DNA of 64,000 nucleotides, from the NCBI GenBank assembly GCA_036679665.1, contig JAZHEJ010000040.1:1-64000 (forward strand), given 5' to 3'. A model generated the notes under the pieces. It made no database searches, was not told where the DNA came from, and saw only the letters and a program-made list of their open reading frames with translations. This document shows positions 61,242-64,000 of this stretch, in pieces. The position numbers and the translations under genes are program-made. The stretch comes from Tethybacter castelli. GTDB taxonomy: Bacteria; Pseudomonadota; Gammaproteobacteria; Tethybacterales; Tethybacteraceae. Each line of letters starts with the position of its first letter. The first letter of the stretch is position 1.

Positions 61242-62491
61242 CGGTCAATTTCACCGAACACGATATCCATACTACCCATGATTGACACGACATCTGAAAT
61301 CATATGTCCGGTCGCCATCTCATTCATAGCGGCAAGATGAGCAAACCCTGCTGAACGAATTTTCAAGCGATATGGCTTATTGGATCCATCAGCGATTAGG
61401 TAAATGCCGAATTCTCCCTTGGGATGCTCTATCGCCGCATAAGTTTCACCTTGCGCAATAGAAAAGCCCTCGGAAAAAAACTTAAAATGGTGAATTAGTT
61501 CTTCCATCCCGCTTTTCATATCAACGCGATGCGGCGGAGAGACTTTGTGGTCTTCGATCATCACAGGACCTGGATTGGCACGCAACCATTCCACACACTG
61601 GCGGATTATCCGGTTGGACTCGCGCATCTCGCGCATACGCACCAAATATCGATCGTAGCAGTCGCCGTTTTTACCTACCGGAATATCAAACTCAAGCTCC
61701 GGATAAACTTCGTACGGTTGGGTTTTGCGCAAATCCCATGCCACATTCGAACCACGGAGCATTGGCCCGGTAAACCCTAATGCTTTGGCACGCTCAGGAG
61801 AAATTACGCCAATGCCAACTGTTCGTTGTTTCCAAATTCGGTTATCGGTCAATAATGTTTCGTACTCGTCCATGCAACCTGGGAACCGCTCGGTAAAATT
61901 CCAGATAAAGTCCAGCAGACTGCCACTTCTTTGTTCGTTGAGACTGTCACACTGCTTGGAGCTGCGCACTGTTGATGGAGTGTACTTGGGCATGTTGTCA
62001 GGCAAGTCTCTATACACACCACCGGGGCGATAGTATGCGGCGTGCATACGTGCTCCTGACACCGCTTCATAACAATCAAACAGATCTTCGCGTTCGCGAA
62101 AAGCGTACAAAAATATCGACATCGCTCCCACATCAAGTCCGTGCGCGCCAATCCAAAGCAAGTGATTTAGGATTCGGGTTATTTCATCAAACATAACCCT
62201 GATATAGCTAGCGCGAACAGGAATAGTGACATTCAGTAATTTCTCAATCGCTAACACGTAAGCATGTTCATTGCACATCATCGACACATAATCCAAACGA
62301 TCCATATACGGTACCGATTGCAGATACATGCGCTGTTCAGCCAACTTTTCAGTGGCGCGGTGGAGCAGGCCGATATGTGGATCTGCATAACTGACCACCT
62401 CGCCGTCCAGTTCCAGTACCAAACGTAGCACACCATGAGCCGCAGGGTGCTGCGGCCCGAAATTCATCGTGTAATTTCTGATCTCAGTCAT
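61238..62491 (-). CDS. nuoD: NADH-quinone oxidoreductase subunit D
   Basis: 417 residues from the ATG at 62491. A hydrogenase-like subunit lining the quinone pocket. It begins N-Y-T-M-N-F-G-P-Q-H-P-A-A-H-G-V-L-R, the classic NuoD opening whose histidine contacts quinone, and ends F-G-E-I-D-R, the conserved C terminus. The start overlaps nuoC by eight bases. An in-frame start at 62527 would add 12 unrelated residues. Confidence 0.96.
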   Translation of the reverse strand: MTEIRNYTMNFGPQHPAAHGVLRLVLELDGEVVSYADPHIGLLHRATEKLAEQRMYLQSVPYMDRLDYVSMMCNEHAYVLAIEKLLNVTIPVRASYIRVMFDEITRILNHLLWIGAHGLDVGAMSIFLYAFREREDLFDCYEAVSGARMHAAYYRPGGVYRDLPDNMPKYTPSTVRSSKQCDSLNEQRSGSLLDFIWNFTERFPGCMDEYETLLTDNRIWKQRTVGIGVISPERAKALGFTGPMLRGSNVAWDLRKTQPYEVYPELEFDIPVGKNGDCYDRYLVRMREMRESNRIIRQCVEWLRANPGPVMIEDHKVSPPHRVDMKSGMEELIHHFKFFSEGFSIAQGETYAAIEHPKGEFGIYLIADGSNKPYRLKIRSAGFAHLAAMNEMATGHMISDVVSIMGSMDIVFGEIDR

Positions 62492-63164
62492 TATCTTTTT
62501 GGTTGCCAAAATTTGCCCGTCGCGCAATTCTGGGAACCACTTCCCGCGGATTGATTGACACCGGTTGATAAACTACCCGGCCTTTTTCCGGGTCATAGCG
62601 CATCTCCACTTTTCCATAGATTGGAAAATCCTTGCGGAATGGATGACCGATAAAACCATAGTCGGTCAAAATGCGTCGCAGATCCGGGTGCCCTTCAAAC
62701 ACGATACCGAACAGGTCAAAAGCCTCACGTTCATACCAATTTGCCGCAGGCCAAATATCAACTACCGAAGGGCAGTTTTGCATATCATCTCCTTCTAGCA
62801 TCACTTTAATTCGCAAGCGCTGGTTGTGGGCAAGCGACAGCAAATGGTAAACGACCACAAAACGACTCCGCAACCAACCGCCGCTTACGGCCGCATAGCG
62901 ATCACTGCTCATCGCGTCCTTACTAAACAGTCCTTCATAACCTTCGCCATAGTCAGAATAATCAACACCGCATATATCAATGAGCTGTTCAAAAGCGAAA
63001 TCCGGCTCTTCGCGTAATGCAATCATCAAAGCGCGAAGCTCTGTCGGTAAACAAAGCACGCTATATTCTTCGCCGGATTCGCTCAACAATATATTTTCAA
63101 ACCGCGTTGTGAGTTTGGCTTTAAGACCTTCAAAATCAGACGCGGGTATTTTTACCGATTCCAT
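62484..63164 (-). CDS. nuoC: NADH-quinone oxidoreductase subunit C
   Basis: 226 residues. Hydrophilic 30-kDa-type subunit of the peripheral arm. E-R-E-A-F-D-L-F-G-I-V-F-E-G-H-P-D-L-R-R and D-Y-G-F-I-G-H-P-F-R-K-D-F-P are the family signatures. It is separate from nuoD rather than fused. The gene upstream, three bases away, is not nuoB. Confidence 0.95.
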   Translation of the reverse strand: MESVKIPASDFEGLKAKLTTRFENILLSESGEEYSVLCLPTELRALMIALREEPDFAFEQLIDICGVDYSDYGEGYEGLFSKDAMSSDRYAAVSGGWLRSRFVVVYHLLSLAHNQRLRIKVMLEGDDMQNCPSVVDIWPAANWYEREAFDLFGIVFEGHPDLRRILTDYGFIGHPFRKDFPIYGKVEMRYDPEKGRVVYQPVSINPREVVPRIARRANFGNQKDND

Positions 63165-63167
63165 TTT

Positions 63168-64000
63168 TCAGTTAAATTGTATTACCGGAGCAAGTATTTT
63201 TCCTTCTTGTTGTTCCTTTTGGACAAGATCATAGAGTTGGCGAATAACGACCGGCGCTGTTGATATGTCTGGAAAGATACTGTCATACAGCTTTAGCACA
63301 TCATCGTGTCTGGATAATCCTCGGTAATAACTAGTAATATTTTGCAAAGAAATTATATGGTTTGTGTATTCGAGTGCTTCCAATAACGTTGCTTCGTAAG
63401 CCTGACCCGGTGCGCCATCAGCCAAATTGGGATATCGACGCAATATTTGCGATTTAAGAAACAATAACGTTGTCCACGACTCGTTGTCAAAAATATACTT
63501 GTCTTGTTGCTCAAACAATGAATCTATCCATCTAAGCTCACTTCTCGCCGTTTCCCGCGTTATCCCGTTATCAATAGCTGCGATATTCCAAAGTAAGTAC
63601 AGATGCGTTAATGGGTTTGTCGCGTAAGCTTTTTCGATCACCGCAAGCCATTCAGGAGAAAGCTCATAGCCGCTTAGCGAAGCTTGGTAGATAGCGCTGA
63701 TAAGCGTTGCCACGACCCCTTGAGCTTGTTGTCTGGTCCAGCGATCAATATTGGATCCTTCGGTGATATTGTTTTCGACCCAAATCCGCAACGATTCAGA
63801 TAACACAATACGGTCAGAATTGTTATCGCGATTTACCCGCCGCCAGAAACCCAAAAAATCAGAACCTTGCTCCGGAGTTTTAAAAAAGTCTGTGCGATGG
63901 GTATGGTAAAAAATCGGGCGCGGCTCACTTTGGGAAACATATTCCTTCAACACTTGTTTTCTTGCGTCCTCGTGAAAAAACGGGTCAAACAATCGGTTAG
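63168..64000 (-). CDS. Unrecognised protein in the nuoB position (5' end outside window)
   Basis: At least 277 residues, open to the right edge, so the N terminus is missing. It ends three bases before nuoC. It is mostly helical, with aromatic and leucine spacing that could fit a helical-repeat (TPR-like) fold; no catalytic motif, membrane helix or cysteine cluster is visible in this part. A H-T-H-R-T-D-F-F segment lies near the visible start. I do not recognise the family. Because it is so close to nuoC it is probably co-transcribed with nuoC-D-E-hisG. Confidence 0.7.
   Translation of the reverse strand, partial: NRLFDPFFHEDARKQVLKEYVSQSEPRPIFYHTHRTDFFKTPEQGSDFLGFWRRVNRDNNSDRIVLSESLRIWVENNITEGSNIDRWTRQQAQGVVATLISAIYQASLSGYELSPEWLAVIEKAYATNPLTHLYLLWNIAAIDNGITRETARSELRWIDSLFEQQDKYIFDNESWTTLLFLKSQILRRYPNLADGAPGQAYEATLLEALEYTNHIISLQNITSYYRGLSRHDDVLKLYDSIFPDISTAPVVIRQLYDLVQKEQQEGKILAPVIQFN

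Overview
The window looks like a chromosome segment of a gammaproteobacterium with moderate GC content, rich in uptake systems and capable of nitrate respiration. The assignment rests on gene order: leuS-lptE-holA-proA, rpmH-rnpA-yidC-mnmE, mltG-tmk-holB-tatD, trkA-trkH and divergent rluC/rne are all typical of that class. Several transport operons (aglEFGAK, aapJQMP) have the layout best known from alphaproteobacteria, so acquisition by transfer is possible. I cannot name a genus.

Layout. 1-1263: the end of a nar operon (narJ tail, narI) and a shortened PpiC-type protein. 1296-4272 (minus): a DctMQP TRAP transporter. 4450-11065: aglE-F-G-A-K, alpha-glucoside ABC uptake with its own alpha-glucosidase. 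11161-15061: potD-B-C-A polyamine uptake. 15088-20487 (minus): nuoI-H-G-F of respiratory complex I. 20686-32896: leuS, a second and very unusual leuS-like gene, lptE, holA, proA, trkA and trkH. 32991-37221: aapJ-Q-M-P general amino-acid uptake. 37318-42833: rpmH, rnpA, yidC, mnmE, msrB, yciB, bolA and a parvulin. 42837-46074: a DUF1223 gene, gdhA and an NmrA-type reductase. 46119-49585: mltG-tmk-holB-tatD. 49603-52852 (minus): deoA-rmuC-lyxose isomerase. 53142-57245: a YyaL-type protein, an SMP-30 protein and rluC. 57604-59878: rne, crossed by a 10-N scaffold gap. Then tRNA-Thr(UGU), hisG, nuoE-D-C and the end of an unrecognised gene (minus).

How it works together. Nitrate reductase and complex I are respiratory-chain parts. 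The TRAP, Agl, Pot and Aap systems import organic acids, alpha-glucosides, polyamines and amino acids, and GdhA links amino nitrogen to carbon metabolism. Most of the rest is information processing and envelope housekeeping in tight operons with 1-, 4- or 8-base stop/start overlaps.

Most notable. (1) The gene at 23221-27147 is a tandem paralogue of leuS with about 430 inserted residues built on a 38-residue helical repeat, placed just before the anticodon-binding domain. Its leucine-pocket and KMSKS residues are altered while the editing-site landmarks remain. (2) Three genes (aapQ, mnmE, yciB) have no ATG, GTG or well-placed TTG at the expected N terminus, but an in-frame ATA gives the family-typical length. 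In mnmE and yciB the ATA sits in the same overlapping stop/start arrangement used elsewhere in the window with ATG. (3) The nuo operon is broken into CDE and FGHI blocks about 40 kb apart, with further subunits elsewhere.
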